Program-made: the position numbers and the translations under genes
Notes under the pieces: model-generated
What the model was told of the DNA's origin: nothing
Database searches by the model: none
The model's input: only the letters and a program-made list of their open reading frames with translations
Part shown: positions 18,299 through 30,106 of the stretch, in pieces
Numbering within the stretch: the first letter of the stretch is position 1
How the letters are laid out: each line of letters opens with the position of its first letter
DNA from: Rhizobium sp. Pop5
Lineage (GTDB): Bacteria; Pseudomonadota; Alphaproteobacteria; Rhizobiales; Rhizobiaceae
Direction of reading: 5' to 3'
Length of the DNA: 64,000 bases
NCBI RefSeq assembly: GCF_024721175.1
Contig: NZ_CP099399.1
Span: forward strand, 2,666,001-2,730,000

Positions 18299-19294
18299 AT
18301 GCAGACCTATCGTTTGGGAAAGACCGGACCCGAAGTCTCCGCTATGGGCCTCGGCTGCATGGGCATGTCGGGCATGTACGGCCCTGCCGACCGCGCAGAA
18401 AGCATCGCGACCATCCACGCCGCACTCGACGCCGGCATCAACCTGCTCGACACCGGTGACTTCTACGGCATGGGCCATAACGAGATGCTGATCGGCGAGG
18501 CATTGAAAGGCCGCCGGCGCGAGAATGCCGTCATCAGCGTCAAGTTCGGAGCGCTACGCGATCCTGTCGGCGGCTGGGGCGGCATCGATGGCCGCCCGGT
18601 AGCGGTCAAAAACTTCCTTGCCTATACGCTGCAGCGCCTCGGCGTCGATTATATCGATGTCTATCGGCCCGCCCGCCTCGATCCGAACGTGCCGATCGAG
18701 GACACGGTCGGCGCCATCGCCGACATGGTCAAGGCGGGTTATGTCAGGCATATCGGCCTGTCGGAAGTCGGCGCCGACACCATCCGCCGCGCCGCCACTG
18801 TTGCCCCGATCGTCGACCTGCAGATCGAATATTCGTTGATCTCGCGCGGCATCGAGGAGAAAATCCTGCCGGCGACACGCGAACTCGGCATATCGATCAC
18901 CGCCTATGGCGTGCTCTCGCGCGGCCTGATCAGCGGCCATTGGCAGAAAGGTCAGGCCGCCTCCGCCGGCGACTTCCGCACCCATAGTCCGCGCTTCCAG
19001 GAAGGCAATGTCGAGCAGAACCTCGCTCTGGTGGAAAAGCTGCGCGAGATCGCCGAGACAAAAAGCGTCTCCGTCGCCCAGATCGCCATCGCCTGGGTCG
19101 CCGCCAAGGGTAGGGATATCGTCCCCCTCATCGGCGCGCGCCGCCGCGACCGGCTGACAGAGGCGCTCGGCTCCCGCGCGGTGCAGCTATCGGCAGAAGA
19201 TTTCACCACCATCGAACGCGCGGTCCCGAAGGATGCGGCTGCCGGCGGGCGCTATCCCGAGCATATGCTGCAACACATGGATAGTGAGAAATAA
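18299..19294 (+). CDS. Aldo/keto reductase
   Basis: NADPH-dependent aldo/keto reductase, 331 aa, reducing aldehydes or ketones of unknown identity. The start MQTYRLGKTGPEVSAMGLGCMGMS is fixed by GAAGGAG eight bases upstream. The catalytic tetrad region is visible: Asp and Tyr in NLLDTGDFYGMGHNE, Lys in AVISVKFG. The usual His-containing strand reads YIDVYRPARLDPN, where the family normally has H in the Y-x-H-R/x-D context; the His is replaced by Arg-Pro here (relatives read YQPARLD or YQLHRVD). The C-terminal cofactor site is PLIGARRRDRL. The divergent regulator gene has decayed. Confidence 0.9.
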   Translation: MQTYRLGKTGPEVSAMGLGCMGMSGMYGPADRAESIATIHAALDAGINLLDTGDFYGMGHNEMLIGEALKGRRRENAVISVKFGALRDPVGGWGGIDGRPVAVKNFLAYTLQRLGVDYIDVYRPARLDPNVPIEDTVGAIADMVKAGYVRHIGLSEVGADTIRRAATVAPIVDLQIEYSLISRGIEEKILPATRELGISITAYGVLSRGLISGHWQKGQAASAGDFRTHSPRFQEGNVEQNLALVEKLREIAETKSVSVAQIAIAWVAAKGRDIVPLIGARRRDRLTEALGSRAVQLSAEDFTTIERAVPKDAAAGGRYPEHMLQHMDSEK

Positions 19295-19318
19295 CAGGAG
19301 GGTTGAAGGCATGCCGTG

Positions 19319-19472
19319 AGGCCCCCTCATCCGCCTGCTGGCACCTTCTCCCCGCTGGGGAGAAGAGATTTGTGGCGGCGTTGCATTCCGCGTTTGTGGC
19401 AGGAACGGAGGCTAGCGGCTTGGTCTCTTCTCCCCTCGGGGAGAAGGTGCCAGCAGGCGGATGAGGGGGCGA
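19319..19472. repeat. RIME-like palindromic intergenic element, second copy
   Basis: Inverted arms at about 19321-19368 and 19424-19471 share GCCCCCTCATCCGCCTGCTG and its complement, then the internal CTTCTCCCC/GGGGAGAAG palindrome. It is clearly related to the element at 3251-3416. It occupies the gap between two convergent genes, where it may also act as a bidirectional terminator. Confidence 0.8.
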
Positions 19473-19498
19473 CACTCGCAAACCTCAGCTAAGCAACC

Positions 19499-20422
19499 TC
19501 AAACCGGCCCGGAAAACGTATCGCACGCCGTCAGCTGCCCGCTGTCAAACCCGCGCTTGAACCATCTGACGCGCTGCGCCGAGGTGCCGTGGTTGAAGCT
19601 CTCGGGAACCACATAGCCCTGCGAGCGCTTCTGCAGCGTATCGTCGCCGATCTGCTGGGCGGCGTTCAGCGCCTCCTCGAGGTCGCCCGCCTCCAGAATA
19701 CCCTTCTGCTGGGTATATTTGCCCCAGATGCCGGCGAAGCAATCGGCCTGCAGCTCGACACGCACCGACATCTTGTTGGCCTCTTCCTCGCTCATGCGCT
19801 GACGGGCCTGGTTGAACTTCGGCAGGATGCCGAGCAGGTTCTGCACGTGATGGCCGACTTCGTGGGAGACGACATAGGCCTCGGCGAAATCGCCGGATGC
19901 GCCGAACCGGTCCGAAAGCTCTTGGAAGAAGGCGGTGTCGAGATAGACCTTGTGATCCCCGGGGCAATAGAACGGCCCGGTCGCGGCGGAGGCAAAGCCG
20001 CAGGCCGACTCCGTCTGACCGGAGAAGAGAACCAGGCGCGGCTCCTCATACTCCTTGCCCTGGGACTGGAAGATGCCGTGCCAGGTATCCTCGGTCTCGG
20101 CAAGAACGGTGCGCACGAAGGCGGTCATCTCGTCATTGGCGGGCGGGCGCGTGCCCGATTGGCTCTGCTCGTAGCCCGGACCGCTCGACATGCTGCCGGT
20201 ATCGAGCACCTGCATCAGGTCGATGCCCATCGCCTTGAAGATCAGATAGATGACGACAAGGAAGATGATTGTGCCGATGCTCAAGCCCCCGCCGGCCCGG
20301 CGAACCCCGCCGCCGGAGGGAAAATTGAAGCCGCCGCCGCGGCCGAAGGGACTGCCCCCGCTCGTCGGGTCGCCACGACGATCCTCGACATTGTCGGACT
20401 GACGCCGGCCTCTCCATTCCAT
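19499..20422 (-). CDS. Neutral zinc metallopeptidase (YpfJ family)
   Basis: 307-aa membrane-anchored predicted metallopeptidase. It starts MEWRGRRQSDNVEDRRG, the common family start; six more codons are open upstream. A Gly/Phe-rich stretch leads to one membrane helix (SIGTIIFLVVIYLIFKAMGI). The domain then has the zinc motif in VVSHEVGHHVQNLLG (HEXXH). The third ligand probably lies in ELQADCFAGIWG. The C-terminus ends CDTFSGPV. The physiological substrate is unknown in this family. It lies alone between a RIME-like element and the DUF2306 gene. Confidence 0.9.
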   Translation of the reverse strand: MEWRGRRQSDNVEDRRGDPTSGGSPFGRGGGFNFPSGGGVRRAGGGLSIGTIIFLVVIYLIFKAMGIDLMQVLDTGSMSSGPGYEQSQSGTRPPANDEMTAFVRTVLAETEDTWHGIFQSQGKEYEEPRLVLFSGQTESACGFASAATGPFYCPGDHKVYLDTAFFQELSDRFGASGDFAEAYVVSHEVGHHVQNLLGILPKFNQARQRMSEEEANKMSVRVELQADCFAGIWGKYTQQKGILEAGDLEEALNAAQQIGDDTLQKRSQGYVVPESFNHGTSAQRVRWFKRGFDSGQLTACDTFSGPV

Positions 20423-20498
20423 CTCAGTTCTCCCCGGCAATTCCCGTGCTTACGCTCAGGAATCTATATATCCGTCGGCGAAGGGAATTCCAGCGGCT

Positions 20499-20990
20499 TC
20501 ATCGGGCGATCCGCTCCCTGCGCCGGCCGCGCAGCACCATCGCAACCAGGATCGCCCCGATCAGCGCCGCGACGAGAGAGGCTTGCCACTCCGCACCTGT
20601 AAAAACGACCCTGTGCATGATCCGGCTAGGCACGAGAGTGAAGAGGCCGGCAAGCACGATGCCGCCGAAATAGAGGCTGGCGACCATGCGCTTGTGCCTG
20701 CGGATATCACCACGACGGGCGGCTGCGATTGCATTCCAGCTGCCGAACAATGTTGCGATCGACAAAAGATGGATCGGGCTGAACCCATGGAAGAGATTGA
20801 TCTGGTGGATGAAGAAACTCGATATCGCCGTCACCGCCATTAGCGCCATCCAGATTTTGCCGAGCAGCCGGTGCAGAGGCGTGCCCTTCGGGTTGAGCAG
20901 GATATAGGCGCCGAGAAGAGCCGCCGGCGTAACAGCGGCGACGTGGAACTGGACGGCGAGCGGGGCATCGAGAAGCGGTTCGAGGGTCAT
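20499..20990 (-). CDS. DUF2306-type membrane protein
   Basis: 163-aa integral membrane protein with four hydrophobic segments. It contains the family signature LHRLLGKIWMALMAVTAISS followed by HGFSPIHLLS and a late RRHKRMVASLYFGG segment, with conserved histidines that could bind a cofactor. No function is established for the family. It diverges from a LytTR-type membrane regulator across 85 bp, so that regulator is the obvious candidate to control it. Confidence 0.85.
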   Translation of the reverse strand: MTLEPLLDAPLAVQFHVAAVTPAALLGAYILLNPKGTPLHRLLGKIWMALMAVTAISSFFIHQINLFHGFSPIHLLSIATLFGSWNAIAAARRGDIRRHKRMVASLYFGGIVLAGLFTLVPSRIMHRVVFTGAEWQASLVAALIGAILVAMVLRGRRRERIAR

Positions 20991-21075
20991 GGGCGACTCC
21001 GGTTGAATTCGATCCCTCTTTCCGCCAAGACTTCCGTCTTCTCAATCTGAACCGCGCAAACGGCAGGAAAACTTC

Positions 21076-21852
21076 GTGAATCACCCCTTCTTGCAGTCCA
21101 CGCTTCGCGAATTGCAGGTCTTTCTCCATTCCCGGCGCTTCTGGGGAATCTTCGCCGCGATCGTCCTGCTCTTTGCCCTCACTGGTCCTTACGGCACGAT
21201 GGAGCGCATGGGCTTCGGCGAACGCCTCGCCTATTGGCTGAGCCTGCATGCATTCGCCTGGGCGATCGCCATCCTCTGCGCAATCTTTGCCGAAAACCTG
21301 CTGCGGGGAGTGATCGTTTCCATGTTCGCGCGCATGATGATCGGTTCGCTTGCCGCCGCCCTGCCGATCGGTTTTGCCATCGGCCTTGTCGACTATGCCT
21401 TCACCAGCGAACCGACCACGCTGGAAAGCGGCCTGCAGCGCGCGCTTTTCTCAATGCCACTCTGCGCCCTCTTCTGTTTTTTGAGTTACATGGCGATGAA
21501 CGAAAAAATCGCCGAAGCGGCCGCGCCCCAAGAAAACAAACCCGGCGCCTCGATCCTCGACCGGCTGAAGCCCGAGAATCGCGGCCCGCTGCTGCGCCTT
21601 TCCGTTCGCGATCATTATACCGAGGTGGTGACGAGCCGCGGGCGCGAACTGGTGCTCCTGCGCTTCGCCGATGCGCTGAAGGAAACCGCCGCGACATCAG
21701 GCCTTCGCGTCCACCGTTCGCACTGGGTGGCCGACGCCCATGTCGAAGGCGTCAGACGGGACAATGGCAGGCTCATGATCCTCACCCGCGACGGCACCGA
21801 AATCCCGGTCAGCCGCAGCTATGCCGAGCACGTGCGCCGCCGCTTCACGTAA
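21076..21852 (+). CDS. Membrane-anchored LytTR transcription regulator
   Basis: 258 aa. About four hydrophobic segments occupy residues 20-145 (WGIFAAIVLLFALTG, LHAFAWAIAILCAIF, MMIGSLAAALPIGFAIGLV, ALFSMPLCALFCFLSY). A LytTR DNA-binding domain fills the C-terminus from LLRLSVRDHYTEVVTSRGRE to FVSRSYAEHVRRRF-type sequence (here IPVSRSYAEHVRRRFT). This is a one-component sensor-regulator in which the membrane part probably gates the DNA-binding part. The divergent DUF2306 gene is the likely target. Neighbouring genes give no ligand. Confidence 0.88.
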   Translation: MNHPFLQSTLRELQVFLHSRRFWGIFAAIVLLFALTGPYGTMERMGFGERLAYWLSLHAFAWAIAILCAIFAENLLRGVIVSMFARMMIGSLAAALPIGFAIGLVDYAFTSEPTTLESGLQRALFSMPLCALFCFLSYMAMNEKIAEAAAPQENKPGASILDRLKPENRGPLLRLSVRDHYTEVVTSRGRELVLLRFADALKETAATSGLRVHRSHWVADAHVEGVRRDNGRLMILTRDGTEIPVSRSYAEHVRRRFT

Positions 21853-21931
21853 GGAAGAGCGGCCAAACGCTTGACGGGACTCCCGATTTCGCTCTTCCTG
21901 AACTAAGAGGAGAACGCAGGAGGAAATGCCG

Positions 21932-22960
21932 ATGAAGGCCGTACGCCTGGAAGCGACAGGAAAACTGCAGCTGTGCGAGGTCGAAAAGCCGGCGCCCGGC
22001 CCAGGCGAACTGCTGGTCCGCGTCGAAGCTTGCGGCATCTGCGGCACCGACCGGCATCTCTTCCACGGCGAATTTCCGTCGAAGCCCCCGGTAACGCTCG
22101 GCCATGAATTCGCGGGGATCGTCGAGGCGGTCGGCGACGGCGTGACCGATTTCCGCCCCGGCATGCGTGTCACCGGCGATCCCAACATTGCCTGCGGCGG
22201 CTGCGAGGAATGCCGGCGCGGCCGCGTCAATCTCTGCCGGAATCTGCAGGCGATCGGCATCCACCGCGACGGCGGTTTCGCCGATTATGTCTCCATGCCG
22301 CAAAGCCAGGCCTTCGCGCTGCCGAGTGATCTCGATCCGCTCCATGGCGCTTTCTGCGAGCCGCTCGCCTGCTGCATTCACGGCGTCGATCTCGGCGGGC
22401 TGCACACCGGCGCGTCGGTTGTCGTGCTCGGCGGCGGCGTCATCGGCCTTCTCACGGTTCAACTGGCAAGGCTTGCGGGCGCCACCCGCGTGGTGCTGGT
22501 GACGCGAAGCGCCGAAAAGCGCCGCTTGGCCGAAAGCCTCGGCGCCACCGCGACGGTCGATCCGGGTGAGGGTGACGTCATTGCCCGCATCATCTCCGAT
22601 GACGGACTGCTGCCCGGCGGCGCCGATGTCGTTTTCGAATGCGCCGGTGTTGCCGAGACCATGCAGCAGGCGCCCCGGCTTGCCCGGCGCGGCGGCAGCG
22701 CCGTCATCCTCGGTGTCATGGCGCAAGGTGCGATGATCGAGATCGAACCCTTCGACCTGCTTTTTCGCGAGGTCAGGCTGACAGGCTCCTTCGTCAACCC
22801 TTTCACCCATGGCCGCGCTGCCGATCTCATCGCCTCCGGCAGGATCAAAGTCGAGCCGCTGATATCGAGGCGCATCGGTCTCGCCGAGGCGCCGGAAGCG
22901 ATCATCAATCCGGCGCGCGGCGGCGAAATCCGGGTGCTCGTCGTGCCCGACGGGAAATAG
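21932..22960 (+). CDS. Zinc-dependent alcohol/polyol dehydrogenase (MDR family)
   Basis: 342-aa medium-chain dehydrogenase of the sorbitol/butanediol dehydrogenase type. The catalytic zinc site is CGICGTDRHLFHG plus GHEFAGIVEAVG, the structural zinc is CGGCEECRRGRVNLC, and the nucleotide site is VVVLGGGVIGLLTVQLA. I use the ATG at 21932 (MKAVRLEATGK) because AGGAGG lies eight bases upstream; the ATG at 21926 is too close to that site. The polyol or alcohol used is unknown. It is a single gene, 72 bp after the LytTR gene and upstream of carB. Confidence 0.9.
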   Translation: MKAVRLEATGKLQLCEVEKPAPGPGELLVRVEACGICGTDRHLFHGEFPSKPPVTLGHEFAGIVEAVGDGVTDFRPGMRVTGDPNIACGGCEECRRGRVNLCRNLQAIGIHRDGGFADYVSMPQSQAFALPSDLDPLHGAFCEPLACCIHGVDLGGLHTGASVVVLGGGVIGLLTVQLARLAGATRVVLVTRSAEKRRLAESLGATATVDPGEGDVIARIISDDGLLPGGADVVFECAGVAETMQQAPRLARRGGSAVILGVMAQGAMIEIEPFDLLFREVRLTGSFVNPFTHGRAADLIASGRIKVEPLISRRIGLAEAPEAIINPARGGEIRVLVVPDGK

Positions 22961-23131
22961 CCTTTCGCGCCATGTCGGGATTCCTGTCGATTCCGTGATT
23001 TATGGGGTTCCGTTTGCAAAAACATTTGCCTATAAGCCGCTTCTAGCCTGAAAAGACCTCAATGCGCGACCCGACCTGGTGATCTCCCACCCTGGCCGGC
23101 TTTTTGCGCAGCCAGACAATGGATATCGCCC

Positions 23132-26620
<3,489 letters not shown>

Positions 26621-26629
26621 AATCGGACA

Positions 26630-26656
26630 GCGCCATCGCCAGGTGGGTGATGGCGC
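26630..26656. terminator. Stem-loop between convergent carB and udgX
   Basis: GCGCCATC and GATGGCGC form an 8-bp stem with an 11-nt loop ten bases after the carB stop. There is no T-run on either side, so termination activity is uncertain. Confidence 0.5.
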
Positions 26657-26675
26657 GAACTCCGCCGGAATCTCT

Positions 26676-28133
26676 TTATCCTGCTGATGCGATAAGCCGC
26701 TGAATCGTCATCATATCCTCGCGAAACCGCGCCACCTCCTCCGCCTTCAACCGCTCATCTGGGATGCGCAGCAGATAGGATGGATGCACGGTCACGAAGA
26801 GCGTGCGCCCTCCTTCGATCGCCATCGCCCTTCCCCTGACATCCTGCAGGCGCTCCTTCACATCGGTCAGCGCCGCAAGCGCCGTCGCTCCCATCGCGAC
26901 GATCAGCTTCGGCTTGACGAGCGCCATCTCCCGGTCGAGCCACCAGCGGCAATGCTTCACCTCGCCCATATTGGGCTTCTGGTGGATACGCCGCTTGCCG
27001 CGCGGCTCGTATTTGAAATGCTTGACCGCATTGGTGACGTAGAGCGTCGAACGGTCGATGCCCGCCTCCGCGATCATCTGATCGAGAAGCCTGCCGGCCG
27101 GACCGACGAAGGGGCGCCCCGCGATATCCTCCTGATCGCCCGGCTGCTCTCCGACGAACATCACCTCCGCATCATCAGGCCCCTCCCCGAAGACCGTCTG
27201 CGTCGCATGGGCGTGAAGCGGACAGCGGGCACAGACGGCGGCTTCCGCGCGCAGGGCCTCCAGAGTGCCCGCGGGTGCCGGGGGCTCGGTGGGAAGATTG
27301 CGCGCCGCATCCTGCAGGCGGTCGTGAAAGGGCAGCGATTGCGTCGCCTCCCGCGCGGCCATCTCCCGCACTCTGTTTTCTGCTGACGCGATCAGCCCAG
27401 GAATCAGATCGGCTTCCGGCAGGTTCTTCCAGTATTTCTTCGGCATCTCTGCCTGCATCGCCTTCACCTTCAGCCGCGCCGGATTGAAGATATTGGCATA
27501 ATACGTGCGCCAGAGTTCATCCGTGGCATCACTGAGATTGGGCTTTTCGCACGGTTCGTTGGTGATCGTCAGCCGTTCGCCATCCCATGCGGCGGATCCC
27601 TTCGGCGTTGCGATCCGCCAGTCCATGTCGGTGAAGCGCCGCTGGAAGAAGGGAGCGGTGCGCCTGACGATATGATGGTCCGGCTCGAACCAGGCGAGGA
27701 ATTTCCGGCGGCCCGCCGATGCCGCACCCACTTCCTTGAAGCGGACGAAGGCCGTCATCTTGTGCGCGTCGCGCCAAACGTTCTTCGCCATCAGCCTGGC
27801 CCGCACGACATCCTCATCGGAAGTCACCTCCAGCAACTGCCGGTCCAGCTGCAGCCGCCAGAGCAGTCGGTAAAGCAGGGAAAACCGCGCCGGATCGGAA
27901 TGGCAGAGAACCGTCTCCGCAAGCTCGATGAAGGCGGGCGGCACCGTCATCGGCTTGCCTGATGTTGCCGGCGCCGGCGGCATGGCGTCACGTTGAAATG
28001 AAAGATCGGCCTCAGCACTTTTCTCGCGCCAGTCGATCTCCTCGGGCAATAGGCCGGCGCCCGCCAAGGCGCGTGCGGCATCGCGCCATTCGGCGAGGTC
28101 CCCGCGCCCCGCCAGCACGACCCGGCGCATCAC
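26676..28133 (-). CDS. udgX: DUF4130-UdgX fusion, uracil-DNA-binding repair protein
   Basis: 485-aa two-domain protein. Residues 1 to about 265 match the DUF4130/TIGR03915 putative DNA-metabolism domain (RFSLLYRLLWRLQLDR, FVRFKEVG, HIVRRTAPFFQRRF). Residues about 285-485 are a UdgX-type family-4-like uracil-DNA glycosylase with CARCPLH (iron-sulfur cysteines), GEQPGDQEDIAGRPFVGPAG and the diagnostic R-loop KRRIHQKP at 380-387. In mycobacterial UdgX the histidine of KRRIH forms a covalent bond with the uracil site; His384 is in that position. The start overlaps the end of the radical SAM gene by 4 nt (ATGA), so the two are translationally coupled. Confidence 0.93.
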   Translation of the reverse strand: MMRRVVLAGRGDLAEWRDAARALAGAGLLPEEIDWREKSAEADLSFQRDAMPPAPATSGKPMTVPPAFIELAETVLCHSDPARFSLLYRLLWRLQLDRQLLEVTSDEDVVRARLMAKNVWRDAHKMTAFVRFKEVGAASAGRRKFLAWFEPDHHIVRRTAPFFQRRFTDMDWRIATPKGSAAWDGERLTITNEPCEKPNLSDATDELWRTYYANIFNPARLKVKAMQAEMPKKYWKNLPEADLIPGLIASAENRVREMAAREATQSLPFHDRLQDAARNLPTEPPAPAGTLEALRAEAAVCARCPLHAHATQTVFGEGPDDAEVMFVGEQPGDQEDIAGRPFVGPAGRLLDQMIAEAGIDRSTLYVTNAVKHFKYEPRGKRRIHQKPNMGEVKHCRWWLDREMALVKPKLIVAMGATALAALTDVKERLQDVRGRAMAIEGGRTLFVTVHPSYLLRIPDERLKAEEVARFREDMMTIQRLIASAG

Positions 28134-29362
28134 AGCAGCGACAATTGTTCGGGCTGCGGCTCGAACATGGCGCGCAGATCCGGGCGGTCGATCAGCCGGC
28201 GCGCCGACCAGCCTTCCGCCGAGATGAAGGATTGAACCTTCTTGATCGAAACACCAAGCCGGGCGAGATCATCGAGCCGCAGACGGCGGAAGCGCCGCGC
28301 CGAAATGATCGCCTTAACAGTCTTGGTGCCGAGACCGGGCACACGCAGCAACTTCTCCCGATCGGCGCGGTTCACGTCGACGGGAAATTCGCCCCGGTTG
28401 GCAAGCGCCCAGGCAAGTTTCGGATCGAGATTGAGATCGAGCATGCCGCCCGCCTGGTTCGCGGTGATCTCGTCGATGCCGAAACCATAGAACCGATAGA
28501 GCCAGTCAGCCTGATAGAGCCGGTGTTCGCGCATCAGCGGCGGCTTGATGAGCGGCAAATTCTTCGAAGCGTCGGGAATCGGGCTGAAGGCGGAATAATA
28601 GACGCGTCGGAGGCCATAGCTGCTGTAAAGCCGGCCGCTGGTCTGAAGGATCGTCGCGTCGTTCGCTCCATCGGCGCCGACGATCATCTGCGTGCTCTGG
28701 CCGGCCGGAACGAAACGCCGACGTTTCCTCGTTTTGAGCGTCGGCTCTTCGGCCGCCTCGATCTTCAACCTGAGATCACCCATCGAACGCCTGATATTGG
28801 CGGGCTTCTTTTCCGGTGCGAAGCGGGTAATTCCTTGATCCGTCGGCAACTCGATATTCAGCGACAGCCTGTCGGCATGAAGCCCCGCCTCCTCGATCAG
28901 ATGCGGCGATGCCTCGGGGATCGCCTTCAGATGGATGTAACCGCGGAAGTTATGCGTCATGCGTAGTTCGCGCGAGATGCGGACCATCTCCTCCATCGTG
29001 TAGTCGGACGAACGGATGATGCCGGAGGACAGGAAGAGGCCTTCGATATAGTTGCGGCGGTAGAATTCCAGCGTCAGCCAGACGACCTCCTCCGCCGTAA
29101 AACGTGCCCGCTCGACATTGCTGGACGAGCGATTGATGCAATAGGCGCAGTCGTAGATGCAGAAATTGGTCAGCAGGATTTTCAGAAGCGAAATGCAGCG
29201 CCCGTCCGGAGCATAGGCATGGCAGATGCCGGCTCCCTCCGTCGAACCGAGCCCGCCACTTGCGCTCGAATCGCGTTTCACCGTGCCGCTGGAAGCGCAG
29301 GAAGCGTCATATTTCGCAGCGTCGGAAAGGATGGCCAAGCGTTCGGCAAGCGACTTCTTCAT
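28130..29362 (-). CDS. Putative DNA modification/repair radical SAM protein
   Basis: 410-aa radical SAM protein of the TIGR03916 type that accompanies UdgX. The cluster-binding cysteines CIYDCAYC are at residues 68-75 (CxxxCxxC). A C-terminal helix-hairpin-helix reads [20 protein letters not shown], as in DNA-binding proteins. The ATG at 29362 ([12 protein letters not shown]) is preferred; the frame extends only to non-ATG starts inside a LexA-box-like element. Its reaction is unknown. It heads a two-gene operon with udgX and diverges from greA. A role in DNA damage processing is inferred from partner, HhH and promoter element. Confidence 0.92.
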   Translation of the reverse strand: MKKSLAERLAILSDAAKYDASCASSGTVKRDSSASGGLGSTEGAGICHAYAPDGRCISLLKILLTNFCIYDCAYCINRSSSNVERARFTAEEVVWLTLEFYRRNYIEGLFLSSGIIRSSDYTMEEMVRISRELRMTHNFRGYIHLKAIPEASPHLIEEAGLHADRLSLNIELPTDQGITRFAPEKKPANIRRSMGDLRLKIEAAEEPTLKTRKRRRFVPAGQSTQMIVGADGANDATILQTSGRLYSSYGLRRVYYSAFSPIPDASKNLPLIKPPLMREHRLYQADWLYRFYGFGIDEITANQAGGMLDLNLDPKLAWALANRGEFPVDVNRADREKLLRVPGLGTKTVKAIISARRFRRLRLDDLARLGVSIKKVQSFISAEGWSARRLIDRPDLRAMFEPQPEQLSLL

Positions 29363-29368
29363 CGCTAT

Positions 29369-29383
29369 GTTCACTATATGTTC
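29369..29383 (-). promoter_or_regulatory. LexA (SOS) box of the alphaproteobacterial type
   Basis: Plus-strand GTTC-ACTATAT-GTTC (minus strand GAAC-ATATAGT-GAAC) is an exact match to the GTTC-N7-GTTC direct repeat bound by alphaproteobacterial LexA. It lies six bases upstream of the radical SAM start codon and covers the probable -10 hexamer. Confidence 0.75.
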
Positions 29384-29400
29384 CAATGTGCAAAGTCAAT
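29373..29400 (-). promoter_or_regulatory. Probable promoter of the radical SAM-udgX operon
   Basis: On the minus strand ATTGAC (29400-29395), a 16-nt spacer and TATAGT (29378-29373) form a good promoter. Transcription would start about four bases before the ATG, so the mRNA would be nearly leaderless. The LexA box covers the -10. Confidence 0.5.
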
Positions 29401-29472
29401 CTCCCCTGCCCGTTTTCGAGGTGCACCGCCTGACGTCGCAGTGGGTTACGTTTCATTCATGCGAATTTTCTG

Positions 29473-29498
29473 GAAATCGGCCTCGGCGATCTGCTATA
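29473..29498 (+). promoter_or_regulatory. Possible greA promoter
   Basis: TGGAAA, 17 nt and CTATAA end at 29498, about 105 bp before greA. The -10 is good and the -35 is weak. Confidence 0.35.
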
Positions 29499-29602
29499 AG
29501 CGTTCGACTAGTATTGTGGCACGGTTCCGAAGCTCCCCTTCGGGACCTGTTTTCTTTTGTGTGTGCCTGACTGCGCGGACACGAAGACTGAAGGACAGAA
29601 AA

Positions 29603-30079
29603 ATGGTTGAAAAGGTACCGATGACACCGGGTGGTTTCGTCAAGCTGCAGGAAGAGCTGCGCTGGCGTCAGCAGGAGGAGCGCCCCCGAATCATCGAGGC
29701 GATCGCCGAAGCCCGTGCCCATGGCGACCTTTCCGAAAACGCCGAATACCACGCTGCCAAGGAAGCCCAGAGCCACAACGAAGGCCGCATCAGCGAGCTG
29801 GAAGACTTGACGGCGCGCGCCGAGGTCATCGATCTCACCAAGATGTCGGGCGACAAGATCAAGTTCGGCGCCAAGGTGAAGCTCGTCGACGAGGACACCG
29901 AGGAAGAAAAGACCTACCAGATTGTCGGCGACCAGGAAGCCGATGTGAAGGCCGGCCGCATTTCCATTTCCTCCCCGATCGCGCGTGCGCTGATCGGCAA
30001 GGAAGTCGGCGATTCCATCGAAGTCAATGCGCCCGGCGGCTCCAAGGCTTACGAAATCCTCCAGGTTTCCTGGGGCTGA
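29603..30079 (+). CDS. greA: Transcription elongation factor GreA
   Basis: Rescues backtracked RNA polymerase by stimulating transcript cleavage. Exactly 158 aa, the standard size. The N-terminal coiled coil ([20 protein letters not shown], then [18 protein letters not shown]) carries the acidic tip residues, and the C-terminal FKBP-like domain ends [20 protein letters not shown] then GGSKAYEIL. The true start is the ATG at 29603, with GAAGGAC upstream; the frame stays open far 5' but that part is non-coding. lpcC follows after 27 bp. Confidence 0.97.
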   Translation: MVEKVPMTPGGFVKLQEELRWRQQEERPRIIEAIAEARAHGDLSENAEYHAAKEAQSHNEGRISELEDLTARAEVIDLTKMSGDKIKFGAKVKLVDEDTEEEKTYQIVGDQEADVKAGRISISSPIARALIGKEVGDSIEVNAPGGSKAYEILQVSWG

Positions 30080-30106
30080 TCGCCCGCCAGACACGAGACC
30101 CATCCC

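Noticed and set aside
22981..23131. Attenuator or riboswitch ahead of carB
   Set aside because: Some pairing is possible (GGTG/CACC near 23080-23095), but there is no convincing terminator/antiterminator pair or known pyrimidine- or arginine-sensing motif.
29219..29602. N-terminal extension of greA
   Set aside because: GreA is 158 aa throughout bacteria; the extension crosses the divergent radical SAM start and promoter.
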